Shown here piece by piece: positions 21,137 to 33,818 of a stretch of 64,000 nucleotides of DNA. Position numbers and translations under genes: made by a program. Numbering within the stretch: position 1 is the stretch's first letter; every line of letters begins with the position of its first letter. A model generated the notes under the pieces. The model saw nothing but the letters and a program-made list of their open reading frames with translations. It did no database searches and had not been told where the DNA came from. Origin of the DNA: Metopolophium dirhodum (Eukaryota > Arthropoda > Insecta > Hemiptera > Aphididae); NCBI RefSeq assembly GCF_019925205.1, contig NC_083564.1, forward strand, positions 33,022,447-33,086,446. Direction: 5' to 3'.

Positions 21137-24100
21137 TTAGTTAGGCTGATGAGGAGGTTCAGTGCTAAAGTACGGCGCTGAATCCCGTACAAGTAAAGTG
21201 TGGCAAACTCTACAAACGTGCGAGTCCCTCATATTAGGTCCGCTTTTTACTGTTCTTGACAAACAGGATGGGCAAAAAATTCGGCCACAATGCCTACAAT
21301 GGTCCTACAAAATAAAAAATTAGACTTATTACTGAAGGACATAACAATTAATTTTTTTTTAATTTTAAGTTTATTAGAGTATTAGTGTAATCAAAACAAT
21401 GAAAAACGTGTTGGTAAAAATCCCAAGTTAAAAAATTATTATTCAACAAGATAATGAGAGCTGATGAACAGCCACAAGAGTGGCGTGACATCATAGAGCC
21501 GATGACTAAGCAGCTGCCCATGTTTTACATGTAAAAGTAGTTTGATTTACAGTTTACACTATGATTTTTATAACTGCGTTTTAAGATAATATTTTAGAAA
21601 TTTTTTTTTCATTATCCTTAATATATTTATGTGATTAAGACGATGGTATGATTTAAAATTTAATACATCTTGTTATTGTATACATATTATTATAATTTAT
21701 AAGTTACAATTAAGGAAAATTATTGAGTTTGCGACTCAAATTTTTACGAAATTTACTATAGTTGATTTATCTACTACAAAAAAAACTAGAAAGTATATCA
21801 AAACTATAATCACAAAAAAACACTTAAGGATGCATAAAAAATTTTTTTTAAATATTATCTTTAACGATTGAAATTGTTGTGTAGTCTTATATCTTGACAC
21901 TTTTATACGTAAAACATAAGTCGCCGTTCAAACTTTGGCTTTATGACGTCACACGCAAATTTTCAAACCCCTGTATCTCATTGAATAATAATATTAGTGT
22001 TAAGTGTGAGACCCACAACATATTTCTTAGATAATGACATACTTTGAATCTAATAAAACTTGTTTTTAGTGTTGTGATGTCCTTTAAGTACATAAAAAGT
22101 TTTCCAAATAATAAAATGAAGTACCTTTTGGATTTTAGGATCGGAGAATACAGCTCCACAATCACGACAGTCAATAATATCCTCTTCATGTTCCCATCGC
22201 ACCTAAATAACACATTTATTAGGATTATCTTTAAAATAATTGACATTTCTTCTATTACCAAAGTGCCAGATTCTCTGATACGTTCCAATTCTTGTTGAAG
22301 TGACTGAGATAGTCGAACAAAATCACGTTGTACTTCTTCACTATTGGTCAAGTCAGATTGTAGAGCTACAATTTTATTTCGTTGTTCCAAAGCCATAGTT
22401 TCTAATTCAGTCTAAAATAAAACCCAAATATTCATTTTCTCAACATTTTACATTATTGTATCATTAATAAATGAAATGCCAAGTATTTAATACTTTCTTA
22501 AAAAAAAAAAATCCACTAATGTACCCCTCGCACTTTATATAACAAAAAAAATAAACAACTTTTAATCATCAAATAAGTAATCCATAAAAACCATAAGTAT
22601 ATCATAAATAATCAACTTCAAATATTTTTCTACAAAATGGCTTTGAACATTTGATTATTTTTTTGCTTGCCATAAAAACTAGTACCAAATAGAAATTTGC
22701 ATTTATGTCATGTTTGTACAAATATAATTATAAGCTAATATATTATTTGGGAGCAATTAATTATTTGTTTTAATCAAATTTGATTTATCTATTAGTTATT
22801 TTCCTAAATGTAAGCCTAATGTGGTGTATACTTTATACACCATTGACAGTCAGTAGAAATAATAAATTTATAAACGTAATTATTTAATATGATATGAAGA
22901 ACTTATTATAAATTCGTAACAGATATTTTTGTTCTGAGCATATTGTTTACCTTTCTTTTAGTAACAGAATCCAATTGAGTGCGACAGCTTGTTAGCTCTT
23001 TTTCACATCGATTTGTATTTTTTATTTCCTCAGAAAAACGACTTCTTTCTTCTAGTAATTGTTTTCTGAAAAAAGATTCAACTAATTATTATTATTTTTA
23101 AATATAAATATACCTAAATTGTGTAGATCAAGCTTAGGCTTGATAAGGACAATTAAATGTTCAACTGGCTGAACTTGAATTGAAATAAGGCCTTCAGGGG
23201 GTGTAAAAAAACAAGCATTTAGAAAAATTTCAAATTTTATTTTTTTTGGTATACCTACGCATATTATAGTAAGCTACTAACTTTTTTAAAAAAAAAAAAA
23301 CACCAATTTTTCTACAAATTCAGACTATATTGTTAAGTTTTTTTTTCAAGTTATAAAATTGTTAACTAAATTTCTACTTAATCTAAATTAAGTAGAAATT
23401 TAAAAATAACCGTTTTAAAACCATTATTTGTATTTTTAATTTTACGTTTTACGAGACAAAATTAAATTATTTGTAGGTAAATTATAATAATTATCACAAA
23501 TTTGTTTATTTATATTTTGTTATTTGAACAGAATAAGTGTTTATTTATGTATTTTTTGTGTACAAGTAGTAATTTAACAATATCGGTAATATCTTAACTA
23601 TAAAATGAACATTGATAACATTTTGTCAAAAATAGTAATAACCATAATCTATAGAAAAAATTAAATTTAAAGAAAGCAATTAGTATTGTGGATGAGTATA
23701 CCAAAAGACAAAAGGGTGAAAACTAAAAAGTTTGAAAATATGTTAAAAGATGTATATTTTGGTACTCCGTTAAAAATCCTAACCTAAAAATACCCGATAT
23801 ATGTTTAAAAAGTTTTCTTCTTTTTTTTCTAATTAAGTTTTTTGCTAGAAATTTTCTAGAAATTTGATTGGGGATTAGGGAAGAAGTACAATATTTGAAC
23901 CAGCGACAAGACATTAAAACACTGTTGCATTATCCCACTCTGCTATACTTTACCACTGTTTTTACATAAGCTATAAAATTAATTATAAATTATTATATAT
24001 TTCTTTAACATGATATGAAAGCAGGGAAAGTTCTTGGGTCTAGAAAATTTCCAGGGGGGAAATGAGGCAGTAGTATTTTGCATTTACATATACATCTCAC

Positions 24101-27100
24101 TTTTTTTCAGCTGATAGGTACATGAGAACTAATTATATGTGTTATAAACCTCTTCATACCTAAGACTTTATATGGAATAATTTTAATTTATTATAAAAGT
24201 AAAATGTTTTAGTCACGACCATGACTATTAGAGTCACTACATATTCACACATTTACATGGAGCAACCCGCCACTGTTTGGTAGTAAAATGTTAATGTTTT
24301 ACATATTTTTTTTTTTTTTTCAGTAATTTAGTTAATATACATGTATACATTTTTCTATACATATTAAATACCAACAATGAACTCTGAATAAGTAATAAAA
24401 ATATTAAATGTATACTATCGATTGTTATTGAATAGTATATGCTAAAATAATTTTAAATAATAAAAATACGTACTCAAGCAGAATCACTGTTGAATTCAGT
24501 CCTTGTATTTGGCTTTCAGAAATAGCTGTACTATTTTTTATTCTGTTAAATTCTTCTTCTATGGATTCTTTTACTATAGACATGGATATAAGTTCTTCAT
24601 TACGTTTTAATAAATATTCTTGAAGTTCCTAAGTGAATCCAGCATATAACACATTTGATTAAAGAAAATATATTACTACCTATTTGCTTAAAAACTATAC
24701 TAACCGCTACTGAACTGGGTAAATTAATTTCTTCATTTTGTAATTGTACAGAAAACTTCATGTGTTTCTCTTTTAAATTATGATTTTCTTCTTCTAAACT
24801 ACAAACACAATTCATAAAATTATAAAAAATATTGTATATTTTCAATTTGTTTTAGTGTAACAATACTTCAATATACGTTGCTTCATTTTAGCACCATTTT
24901 CTGTACAGAGTTTAATTTCTTTCTGAAAATCTATCACTGTCTGTTCATATTGTAGTTTAAGATCACTAAGCACTTCGTGTGATTGATCTGAGAAACTTTT
25001 CAATTCTTGTACCTACAGAATCCATTAAAATTAGTAATCTAATATATTTATTATTTAACAATTATTAAATTTAAAGTTACCTTGTTTTTGTGTTCATCTA
25101 ATTTTTCATTCCATTTTTCTTCCATCTCCTTTCGATAAATTGTCTCTTTATCATGTTCATCTTTAAGCTTGTCCATTGACAAAAGACGTTTATCCACTTC
25201 ATTTATCCTTTCTTGCATTTCTTCTATGCGAACTTTGTATAATGAACATTGTTCACATTTTGCCATATTATTATCTACAACACAAATTAAAATATATAGT
25301 CATAAGTTATTCACAGCAATACAATAAATTATTAATATATACCAATTGATGTGTTTTGGGAGACAAAATCTCCAGTTGCTGAAGAATTAGACGATTCTTC
25401 TTGTAAATTACCTAAGAAAAAAAATTGTATGTATTAAATAATTTTGAATCTATATGGGTAATTTAGCAAATACTATAAGCAATAATACAGGACATTAGTA
25501 AACACAAATAAACAAATCATTTTTCGTCATAATAGCTTTGAGAAAATATTATAATAGTTTCCTATTTAACTCCTTATTATCATAATATGAACAAAATAGC
25601 AAAATATAAGCAAATAATAACAATTACTGAGGTCAATGAAAAAAATTTGTTTGTCACCCTTTTAGTACATATTAGTGTCACATATTATCATTTATCGTTA
25701 ATAGTATTTGCTATTGGTTTACAAATACATACAAGCAGTCAGCTTTTCAACAACATTATCCTTTGATTCATTTAATTTAGTTTTATAGTAGCTGATATCT
25801 GTATCCATTTCACGAATTTTTTCTTTTAGTGCTTCAACTTCTTCTTTTAATGGATCCACTAGAGCTTTATACACATTATCTTCATCGTCCTGAGACTAGA
25901 ATAAGTTGTTAAAAAAATAATTAAAATTTATCTATGTAATTTATTTGAAAAAAACATGTATGATTAACCTTTCTGTAATCGTCAGATTCAGTGCTAGAAG
26001 CAAGATTTGTCATTTTTCTAGCAATAGCAGAAAGAACTGTACCAGGTACATTACGTATTTGTTGCTGTGTTGATTCACTCAGTATATTATTTCCCTGCTG
26101 GCCAATTAGCATTTGATTGCGACAATTTTTTAGTTCATTTTCCAATTTTTCATTCATTGCTTTGTATATTTTAGTTTCATTTTCACGTCGCCTCGATTCT
26201 TCTAAAGTTTCTAAAAAAAGTAAATTTAAAAATAGTGAAAAATAAATTACTTTATTAAAAATATTACCAGCAACCACTTTATGCAATGATGAAATCTCTT
26301 CATTATATTTGCGGGTTTGTTCTTCAAACCGTCCTTCCATTTCAAGTTTAGTTACAGTATGCTGACTTTGTGATTCATCTAACTCGTCTTGTAACCTCTT
26401 CAATTCGGCTGAGAGAGTTGACATACGCTTGAGTTCCTCTAATAATTAAACTCATTACAAATATATCTTACAAACAATTATATATGAAATTAATGGAGAA
26501 ATTAATGGCATATATACATATTATACAAAAATAAAGCAACAAAGCAATAACTGGTCACCTTCTTTTTGCAGTATAAACCCCTTCATTTTGGCGCGTTGCA
26601 AGCCAAACTCTTTTTTCTCCAATTTCAATTCGTCTATTTGTTTTAGAAGCAAGTCCAAAGTCAACGGACCTGTCGATATAAAGAGCGTGCAACACCAACA
26701 TAAGCATTGATAACATTTATTTAAAAAAAAAAAAATTTAATTAAAAACAATAAAACCACCATAAAAATTAACACAAGTAGTAATTCAGTGTAAATGTGAA
26801 ATTCTGTAGTTTAATACCTGTAAGTATTGAAAAATTAAACTAATGTGTACACACTGAATTGCTTGAACGATCGTGCAAAAAATGTGTCTGTAAAATATTG
26901 TAAAAATAACACACAGTGTGCAACAAACCAAAATATATAATACACATGGAAAGAGTTGTGTAGGTAGTTAGCAAATATGAAAAAAAAAGTACATACATAT
27001 TATATAATATATATACATAATATGTATGTGTATAGGTGTAAACACATAAAAGAATGAACACAAAGAGGTAATAAGTCTGTGCGGCGTTAAAAAAATGTAG

Positions 27101-27163
27101 ATTACCACAATTGTTGTCGTCGTCAACTGTTGGCTGCAATTCATGTCTCACGTCGTTCTCCAT
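21137..27163 (-). CDS. Rabep1: Rabaptin (Rab5 effector) with C-terminal FYVE zinc finger
   Basis: Rabaptins bind Rab5-GTP and Rabex-5 on early endosomes and promote tethering and fusion. I assembled 14 minus-strand exons, all GT-AG: 27163-27106, 26669-26559, 26438-26268, 26210-25969, 25895-25733, 25411-25343, 25274-25081, 25012-24877, 24793-24705, 24628-24474, 23065-22951, 22411-22259, 22202-22125, 21304-21137. They total 1902 nt, or 633 residues, with frame kept at each junction. The start is MENDVRHELQPTVDDD. Most of residues 20-550 is charged coiled coil (for example LKRLQDELDESQSQHTV; KALVDPLKEEVEALKEK). Residues about 553-625 are a FYVE-type finger: RWEHEEDIDCRDCG, DHCRHCGRIFCPSC and VCRVCH supply four CxxC pairs. 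The C-terminus is FSTEPPHQPN. A terminal FYVE domain is the form I expect in invertebrate rabaptins; this is family knowledge, not checked. A SINE remnant sits in intron 10. The gene symbol is given by homology. Confidence 0.93.
23700..23965 (-). mobile_element. tRNA-derived SINE remnant in rabaptin intron 10
   Basis: On the minus strand from about 23960, GTAAAGTATAGCAGAGTGGG resembles a tRNA A box (TRGCNNAGTGG form), and about 35 bases later CGCTGGTTCAAATATTG matches the B box GGTTCRANNCC. The sequence downstream to about 23700 is AT-rich and may be the SINE body. It does not fold into a full tRNA cloverleaf by eye. Confidence 0.4.
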
Positions 27164-27420
27164 GGCTCAATGTACTGTATTCGGGCCTGACCAATCGTGC
27201 GGTGCACGTTAACTTAATGTGTTAACCGTGACGACTCACTCACGACAGTAGACTGAAAAAACATGGGGAAAAAAAACCGAAAATCAAATGAATGACGATC
27301 TGTTCAAACAAAACTGACTACCCACTGCACTCCACGTCCGTGTGCCATATGCCCACCTCATACCCTCCCCACCAAACAGCAAAGATGGTACTGTGGGACT
27401 ACCAGGTGCCTAACTCACGA
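27164..27420 (-). promoter_or_regulatory. Probable rabaptin promoter and 5' UTR region
   Basis: This is the sequence immediately upstream of the rabaptin start codon on the minus strand. It is richer in CpG than its surroundings (TCGTGCGG, GTGACGACTCACTCACGACA). No TATA box is obvious. The call is by position and composition only. Confidence 0.35.
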
Positions 27421-28110
27421 CCATACATCATACTGCTTACCTGACAAAAATCGTTGGACAATCGTTTATGCTAAGGCGGCAGCGAACCGCATCCGACAGC
27501 GGAAGACATAATGTTGAGTTCGCACCGGTTGATCACCATGGGCGAGACAAAATTCCTGAAAATTAGAGAACCGTGTCGTGCGTGGGTCCAAAACCGATTG
27601 TCTCCTCGTCGGTTGAACGATAGAACTGTTCACGGTGAACGAAATTAAAAAATATGTAGCAAATAACAATACCTCAATTGTTATGTATTAAATGTAATAC
27701 CGTATGTAAGTAAATACTATAGTAAGTATGTCGAGTTTTTTTTTTCAACAAGTTTGTATCACAGATTAACTTAATTTTCATTTAATCTGTGTTTGTAACG
27801 TGATAACTGCCTAACATGGTAAGCTGATAAGGCGCACTATATTATTATCATAGACCTATTAAGAGGCCGTTGTGGTAAAATTGAAACGTGTGCAACGCTC
27901 AAGAGATGGCGTCGTTCGCCGTATCGCCGCCGTCGTGTCAGACCGTAATATTACGCCCATTGTCTACGCGACGGTGTCCGCACGTTGTAATCGCGGGAAA
28001 GGTACATAATTATATGAAAAAACCCTGTTAAAAGCTGTGCAGTTTTGCACTCCACCCAAATGTTTGATACAAAAAAGAAATATTAATACCCGTGTCGACG
28101 AGTTAAAATA
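27421..28110. other. Intergenic DNA, mildly CpG-rich
   Basis: It contains CpG-bearing segments (27470-27610 and 27895-27990) but no supported exon. The open frame at 27466-27669 (minus) has no domain. It could belong to the rabaptin upstream region. Confidence 0.35.
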
Positions 28111-28119
28111 TTACTTTTA

Positions 28120-29415
28120 CAATAGACAATAGCCCCATTATATTTCGATTTTGGTTTTTGGTGTAACTCTAAAACAAATGACCGTAAAATAGCTTGAAAA
28201 TTTAATACAAGGCTCCTAACATATTTGTACAATGACATTTGTAAAATCTAAAAAAAAACCATTCATCATTTTTTTTTAATCATTTAAAGTTCAAATCTTG
28301 ACAAAATACTTAAATTTCACGAAAATATGCAAACATTTTAAAATGTAGTGCAAGATTCCTCATAAGTTTGTACCTATAACTTATTCAAAAAAAAAAAAAA
28401 ATGTGCGAAGTGAAAAAAAATTGTTATGAGCGTTTGAAGTTCAAATTTTTACAACATTGGATATTCACTCGATTTCTCAAGTAGCTATTTTATTATTTTG
28501 TTATAATTCAAAAATGAAAAACCGTAGACACTTGTAATTTATATCATATGTTTATTTTATCAATTTCTATATTTTCAAAAATTTTCAAAATATTTCGATA
28601 TTTTATTTCTATAATTGTCAATAAAATTTTATTTGTTGGATAAAAATGCATGAAAATTTAATACAAGGCTCCTGATATATTGTTATTATAGTAGGTAGTT
28701 GAAAAATATTAAAAATACATTATATAATAATTAATAATTACATACACAATTTTTTTTTATAAGCATTTAAAGTTCGAATCTTGACAACATTTTTAATTTA
28801 ATAATTATTTTGTAGTTAGTAAGAATAACGTTCTTAGTTGCTATTAAGTTGAAATTTAAAAATATTATTATAATATTGGCTGACCGGCAGATCGTCTCCA
28901 CTCAGAATTAATTTTGGTGTACACTATACAATGATATATCATTGAATTCAGGCGCTAGAAATGAAAAGGGGGGGGGGGCGAGCGGACTAAGGCGTCGGCC
29001 GCGACGCAGCTGACCCGAGTTCGATACCTCGGTCGCGGGCGGTATTTTTCTTGGAGCAAGTCACGGTGTCCGGAGAACAAGTGCCGCCATCCCCCACCCG
29101 GGCATGGCAGGTGCCCAAATTAAAAATTCTGCCAAAAAAATTAAAAGGGTGAGTGGCTAGATAAAAAAAAGTACGATCGTCAATCACTCCTGAATGTCAA
29201 TAATCAATATAATATAATGTTTTAAGTATAGTATTGCTTCTCTATAACCTATAATTATTTTATTTAATAATCTAAAAAATAAGGTAAGATTTTAAATACC
29301 AGCTAAGGGCTTTGGGCGTGGGGGATTCAGCCTATCCGCAACCCACGCCTAATTTAATTCAAATTTAACACCTTTCAATGGCTTTCATTACAGTGACCCA
29401 CCTTTTTTCCTTAGA
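28120..29415 (-). mobile_element. GATTCTGAG-type transposon (inverted copy) with a nested insertion
   Basis: 28120-28907 matches 4160-5220 in inverted orientation. Examples are the complements of AGAGTTACACCAATAACC (28150), the repeated AAATTTAATACAAGGCTCC motifs (28197 and 28655) and the end CTCCACTCAGAATT (28898). Beyond it, ATATATCATTGAATTCA (28934-28950) and AATTCAAATTTAACACC (29356-29372) are the two halves of a sequence that is continuous at 4107-4145. The stretch 28951-29355 was therefore inserted later, with the hexamer AATTCA at both edges (28945-28950 and 29356-29361) as the likely target duplication. The insertion holds the tRNA-Leu-like SINE. Confidence 0.65.
28970..29195 (+). mobile_element. 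tRNA-Leu-derived SINE
   Basis: GGCGAGCGGACTAAGGCG (28976-28993) closely matches the A-box half of class II tRNA-Leu (GGCCGAGCGGTCTAAGGCG). CCGAGTTCGATACCTCGG (29015-29032) forms a T-arm with a B box. The anticodon region lies between them, but the acceptor stem is not preserved. A tRNA-unrelated body follows (GGAGCAAGTCACGGTGTCCG, CCACCCGGGCATGGCAGGTG) and ends in an A-rich part near 29165. This is not a functional tRNA gene as read, so SINE is the better call. Confidence 0.65.
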
Positions 29416-29449
29416 CATTTTAAAACTACCGTGAACTTAAATTTTGATC

Positions 29450-30690
29450 TCTCGAATGCACCAACAAGATTCACTCTCCTACCACTAAATTGCATTGAGT
29501 ATGTCAATAGAAAGCAAAAGCTAAATATTTCATCTTTCAAATTATTTTCTTTAAATTTATCCATCTGAATAATTATTAAATCTAAAATAAATTAAAATGT
29601 ATCTTTAAATGATTAATCTGCTAGAACTAGACTAGACTGATGTGTTACCTGTGACATGTTTCCAAAACTATTATACTACTTAGTAGGTACCAACCCATAC
29701 ATCACGTCCACAGCAACAACCACCCACTACCCAAAAAAATTGGTTGGGCGACGGCTCGACCTGTACCCCGTGTTCACTGTTCACCAGCTTTTGTTTTTTT
29801 CTGATTAATCTCTCCTGCTTCAGCTAATGCCATTCTAGCCCTATCCGTTACAACTTCCAGACAGTTTTTAGTGGCCAACATCTCTTAACTAGTACTTTAT
29901 ACTTTATACTTTAGTACTTTACTAGTACTTTACTAGTACTAGTTTTTTGCTCATTATAGAACAAAACAAATCATCAAACAATATTTTGGAGTTTCTTGTG
30001 TATAGTATATCAGATATATACAGTATTGTAGAGCAATTTTATCATTTCCTTTATTTAATTTTTAAATTTCCATAGATAAATATACGCATACAAGAAATAA
30101 CTCAAAACACTACTGGATACAAAATATTATTGGTAGATACCATGAACTATCTACAAAAAAAGATTTGTAGACCCAATTAATATTATAAATAAAATAACAA
30201 GTACAGTGGAAAATATGGTTTTATTTAATCTGCAAGGGGGAGACTTTTTTTTTTACCAGGACATAAAAAACAGATGTTTATAGCTTTAAGTTTGATAATA
30301 GGTTAATTGGTTCTAATAAACGTACATTTGTTATCCATGTTAAGCATGAGTCAAAAACAAAACACAAAAGTGAAACCTACTATACAAAGAGCAACTCCCT
30401 GTTTCCTCTTCTTGCAATCAGTAGTTAGCACTCTTATAGACCTATGAAATATTTATATTTTATACTAATATATCTGATATAACTTTTAACCATTCATTTA
30501 TTGTAGAAAAGTTAGTACAAGACAATAATGAGTGTTTGGTAAAGTTGCTGTGATTATCTATTTATTTTGTCATAGATATCTTAGAGAAAAATACATATTG
30601 TCATAATGTCTCTAGTTCTAATTCTTTATGAACAATAATTACACCCTAATTAAAAAAATAAAATAAATAATAGATATCAAATTATAATAT
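29450..30690. other. Intergenic DNA
   Basis: No exon is supported. A short microrepeat of TACTTTA / ACTAGTACTTT occurs at 29887-29941. Confidence 0.45.
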
Positions 30691-30692
30691 TG

Positions 30693-30698
30693 TTTATT
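30693..30698 (-). terminator. Possible polyadenylation signal of CHCHD2
   Basis: AATAAA on the minus strand (plus TTTATT) lies about 280 bp beyond the CHCHD2 stop. It is a candidate only. Confidence 0.3.
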
Positions 30699-30979
30699 AT
30701 AATTATCATTTTTTGTTTTTTAATTATAACTTACAATAAGCATACAAAAACTAAACATTCCTAAAAAAAATAACATTTCATTGACCTATAGATTTTGTAT
30801 AATAATATATAACTAATGTAAAAAACAAACTTGTAAAGTACTGATTCTATATTTTAACATAAAAAGTACATTGTTTATAATAATTTTGCAACTACTCTTT
30901 CAATTTTCATAAATCAGTTATCTTAATTACATTAAACCTGAAAACAAATAACAACAATTAGTGTACTCATCATAAATTA

Positions 30980-33818
30980 TTAAAAATTGACATTACGGTT
31001 AGCTTCCTTGCATTGACGAATAGCCTCGTTAAATCCAGAACACAAAGAAATATCATCATTGTTTTGTGCACACTGCAAAAACTGTTTGACTTCAAAAGCA
31101 CATGCTCCACCTTGCTGGCTACTCTGCTCCATTGGCATTACCGATGGTTGTTGAACTTGAGGCTGTACCTCATCCCGGGAACCACCACCCCCGAACATTC
31201 CAGTAACTGCATGACCAACAGTGTGACCCTAAAAAAATACATAAATTATTGTTATTAATTATATTTTTCCTGTAAAACTATAAGTATTAATTATAATACA
31301 TACAATGGCAGAACCAACAGCAACACCTCCAGCAGTGGCAGCCATTTGGGCAAATAATCCTGGTTGTTGAGGTTGAGCTTGTGGCGCTTGTGCTACTTGT
31401 GTTGGTTGAGCTTGTGGCGCTGGTGCACGCTGTTGTGTTCTAGCAGGGACTGATGACCTAAAAATGTAATGCTCATTTAAATAATTATAAACATTGTTGA
31501 ACTTAAAAATGATTAAGTATCGGCTTCAGAATTGCATTGTATAATTATTTTGAAATAACTAAAATATTAGGTACTATACTCGGTAATATAGGACAACTTG
31601 TAATTTTATTTCATATTCAATTAAATTATCACAGTGTATATAATTAACTATTAAGTTAATTTTAGATTAAGATGAGGTGACCAAAGTAAACAAAACATTG
31701 ATTTACTTCACGTAATTGTAAAAAAAATATATATAAATTATTTACTGAATTAATGTAGGTGCCCAACCAAAAATTTTAAATATGTAATAGAATCATATTT
31801 ATAAAAGGTAATAGGTAAGTACTAAGTACCTATATGGCTATATCAGGTTTAAATAAATATAATTAAATGAAAATGAAAATATGACACCTATATATTATAT
31901 GAATGACCTCATTTAAGTTGCACAATGCTGTGCAAATTCTTATAATATACCTATGATGCCCATAGGATATAAATAAGGAAATAAAATATTGCCAACTTTT
32001 TTTTTTGGGACATAAACAAGAATCTAAACTAGAAAATCAATGTAGGTAGATAATGAAATCTATAAAGTTTTATACTCACTAATTAGGTACTTAATTGTTT
32101 ATTTAATAAAAAATTAGGTACCTACAATAAAAAAATATGAATGGGCAGTACCTATCAATTTTCCGAATGATTAATGGGATATAATTCAGAATTACAATTG
32201 GTACAAGAACTATTATTGTTGATTGATACACATAAGTAGGTATAATTATGCGTCCATGTATTAATGCGCATAATGAAATAAGTTTTCACGGTAACCATAT
32301 TACATGATTAAATATTACCTAATGATTTTAAAAAAAAGTTTAAAAGAAATTTAAATTGTTTGTATAAATTATTAATGTGTTGTCATTATTAACATATTTT
32401 ATATAATACCTACCTACTTAAATTATTTTAAGGTATTTCATTCCAAAACTTATAATATTATGTAGAAACGTCAATACCAGTCACCCAGTCTGGCCTTTTC
32501 TCTATATTGTCGTCGATAGACAGTGCGATATACGATACAGCAGTTATAGGTATACAACCAGTTGTAATTGGTTATAAAGTTTTTCATCCAAATATGATAG
32601 GTTTATAAACATATTCAATTTTTATTACTTTTTTATTTAGTACCTATTTATTTATAACTGTTGACATACATCATTATTAATATATTACCCGATATATTAT
32701 TATTCCCAAGATTATTCTTATAAAGTACCTATTTATATTTCAATTTAAAGTGTCATTTTCATTATAGCCAGTCACACCCTTAAAAAATGTACCAATTAAT
32801 TTTGTGTCATTGATTAATATACATATTTGTTTTACTGTTTGTACATTAGTTATATTTAAAAAATGTAGGTTATTATTTTTACATGTAAGAAGTGTACCAC
32901 AGAATAGATTAAATACATTCTAAGCATACTAATTTGATTCATTTCATAGTGGATTTTTTTTCAACTACCTCCACGCAACACAGAAGCACCAATGTAATGT
33001 TATAGGGTTGGCTATATAGAACTAAAGAAAGGTTAAATTTTTAACAAGTCTGATAAGGATAGATATTTATGAAACAGTGAAATAAATTCAACACCGATAT
33101 CAGTCTATCACGCAGTGTTGGGTAGATTACTTTTGAAAATCAATAAAATTATGTTACATGTTACATGAAATATTTTTATTTCAAACACATTTGAGTTGCC
33201 AGACATAATTTTTATCACGTTACTTCAACATTCAAAAAGTAGAGTGTTACAAATAAAATTACCTTTTTAAAAAATTATTTCAAAATCAGTCCATAACGAC
33301 TAATAAGTAGTAAGTATACCATTAATTATTATATGAATTGTATATGTATAAAAGTGTATGACATTGATGATGTAGGTACATTGTTAATTGTTTAATGTTA
33401 TACATGAACAAAACTTGTAAGTACTAATTCCTGGGATCATTAATTGTTGATTATTATCTAAAACTTTCGGAATCGTAAATATATATTTTTAATTTTAAAT
33501 ATTTATCGAATATCCTAGCCCCTAGTTTTTGTCACACAAATAACATTCATAACTTATATTTTAATAACGTGGAAAATAACACGTTTTTCAAGAGGAAATT
33601 ACTTTTAATGTATAACGAAATTACTACGGCGTTACTCCAAAAGTAATTTCGTACCAGTAATTAGTAATTTTCGTTACGTTACTAACCAACAACGAATTCA
33701 CGTACATAATAATATACGTTATGGGTAACCTTGCCGGCGGGACATCCGACAAAGTGCAAAGTACGCGAAGGACTTACCTTCTGGGTGCGGGTGATGGAGA
33801 ACGTCCACGTCTGGCCAT
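30980..33818 (-). CDS. CHCHD2: CHCHD2/CHCHD10-family twin CX9C mitochondrial protein
   Basis: This is a small soluble protein of the mitochondrial intermembrane space, linked in other animals to MICOS, respiratory-chain function and stress responses. There are three minus-strand exons: 33818-33778, 31457-31304 and 31228-30980. They total 444 nt, or 147 residues, with GT-AG introns and consistent phase (AG|G across intron 1, phase 0 at intron 2). The N-terminus MARRGRSPSPAPRRSS is Arg-rich, as expected for a mitochondrial presequence. A Gln/Pro/Ala-rich stretch follows, then the hallmark Gly/Ala helix FAQMAATAGGVAVGSAIGHT at about residues 50-68. The CHCH domain has C108, C118, C128 and C138, that is CAFEVKQFLQC and CSGFNEAIRQC, both CX9C. 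Length is close to human CHCHD2 (151). Intron 1 (2.3 kb) contains a degraded hAT MITE. The start is head-to-head with TMEM120. CHCHD2 and CHCHD10 cannot be told apart here. Confidence 0.95.
31458..33112. other. CHCHD2 intron 1, AT-rich
   Basis: This noncoding part of the first CHCHD2 intron contains no supported feature apart from TAGGTACCTA-type motifs. Confidence 0.6.
33113..33694. mobile_element. Degraded hAT MITE in CHCHD2 intron 1
   Basis: The left end CAGTGTTGGGTAGATTACTT (33113) is mirrored imperfectly by the right end, GTTACTAACCAACAACG (33678-33694). The flanking octamers CTATCACG (33105-33112) and AATTCACG (33695-33702) match at the last five positions, consistent with an eroded 8-bp target duplication. 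The interior is rich in AAAGTAATTTCGTTAC-like motifs, as in the widespread CAGTGTTGGG hAT elements. There is no coding capacity. Confidence 0.6.

Noticed and set aside
21941..22396. 151-codon minus-strand frame as a separate gene
   Set aside because: Only its first part is coding. It is rabaptin exon 12 read through into the following intron.
28976..29032. Functional tRNA-Leu gene
   Set aside because: A- and B-box halves are good, but no pairing acceptor stem surrounds them and a SINE body follows.
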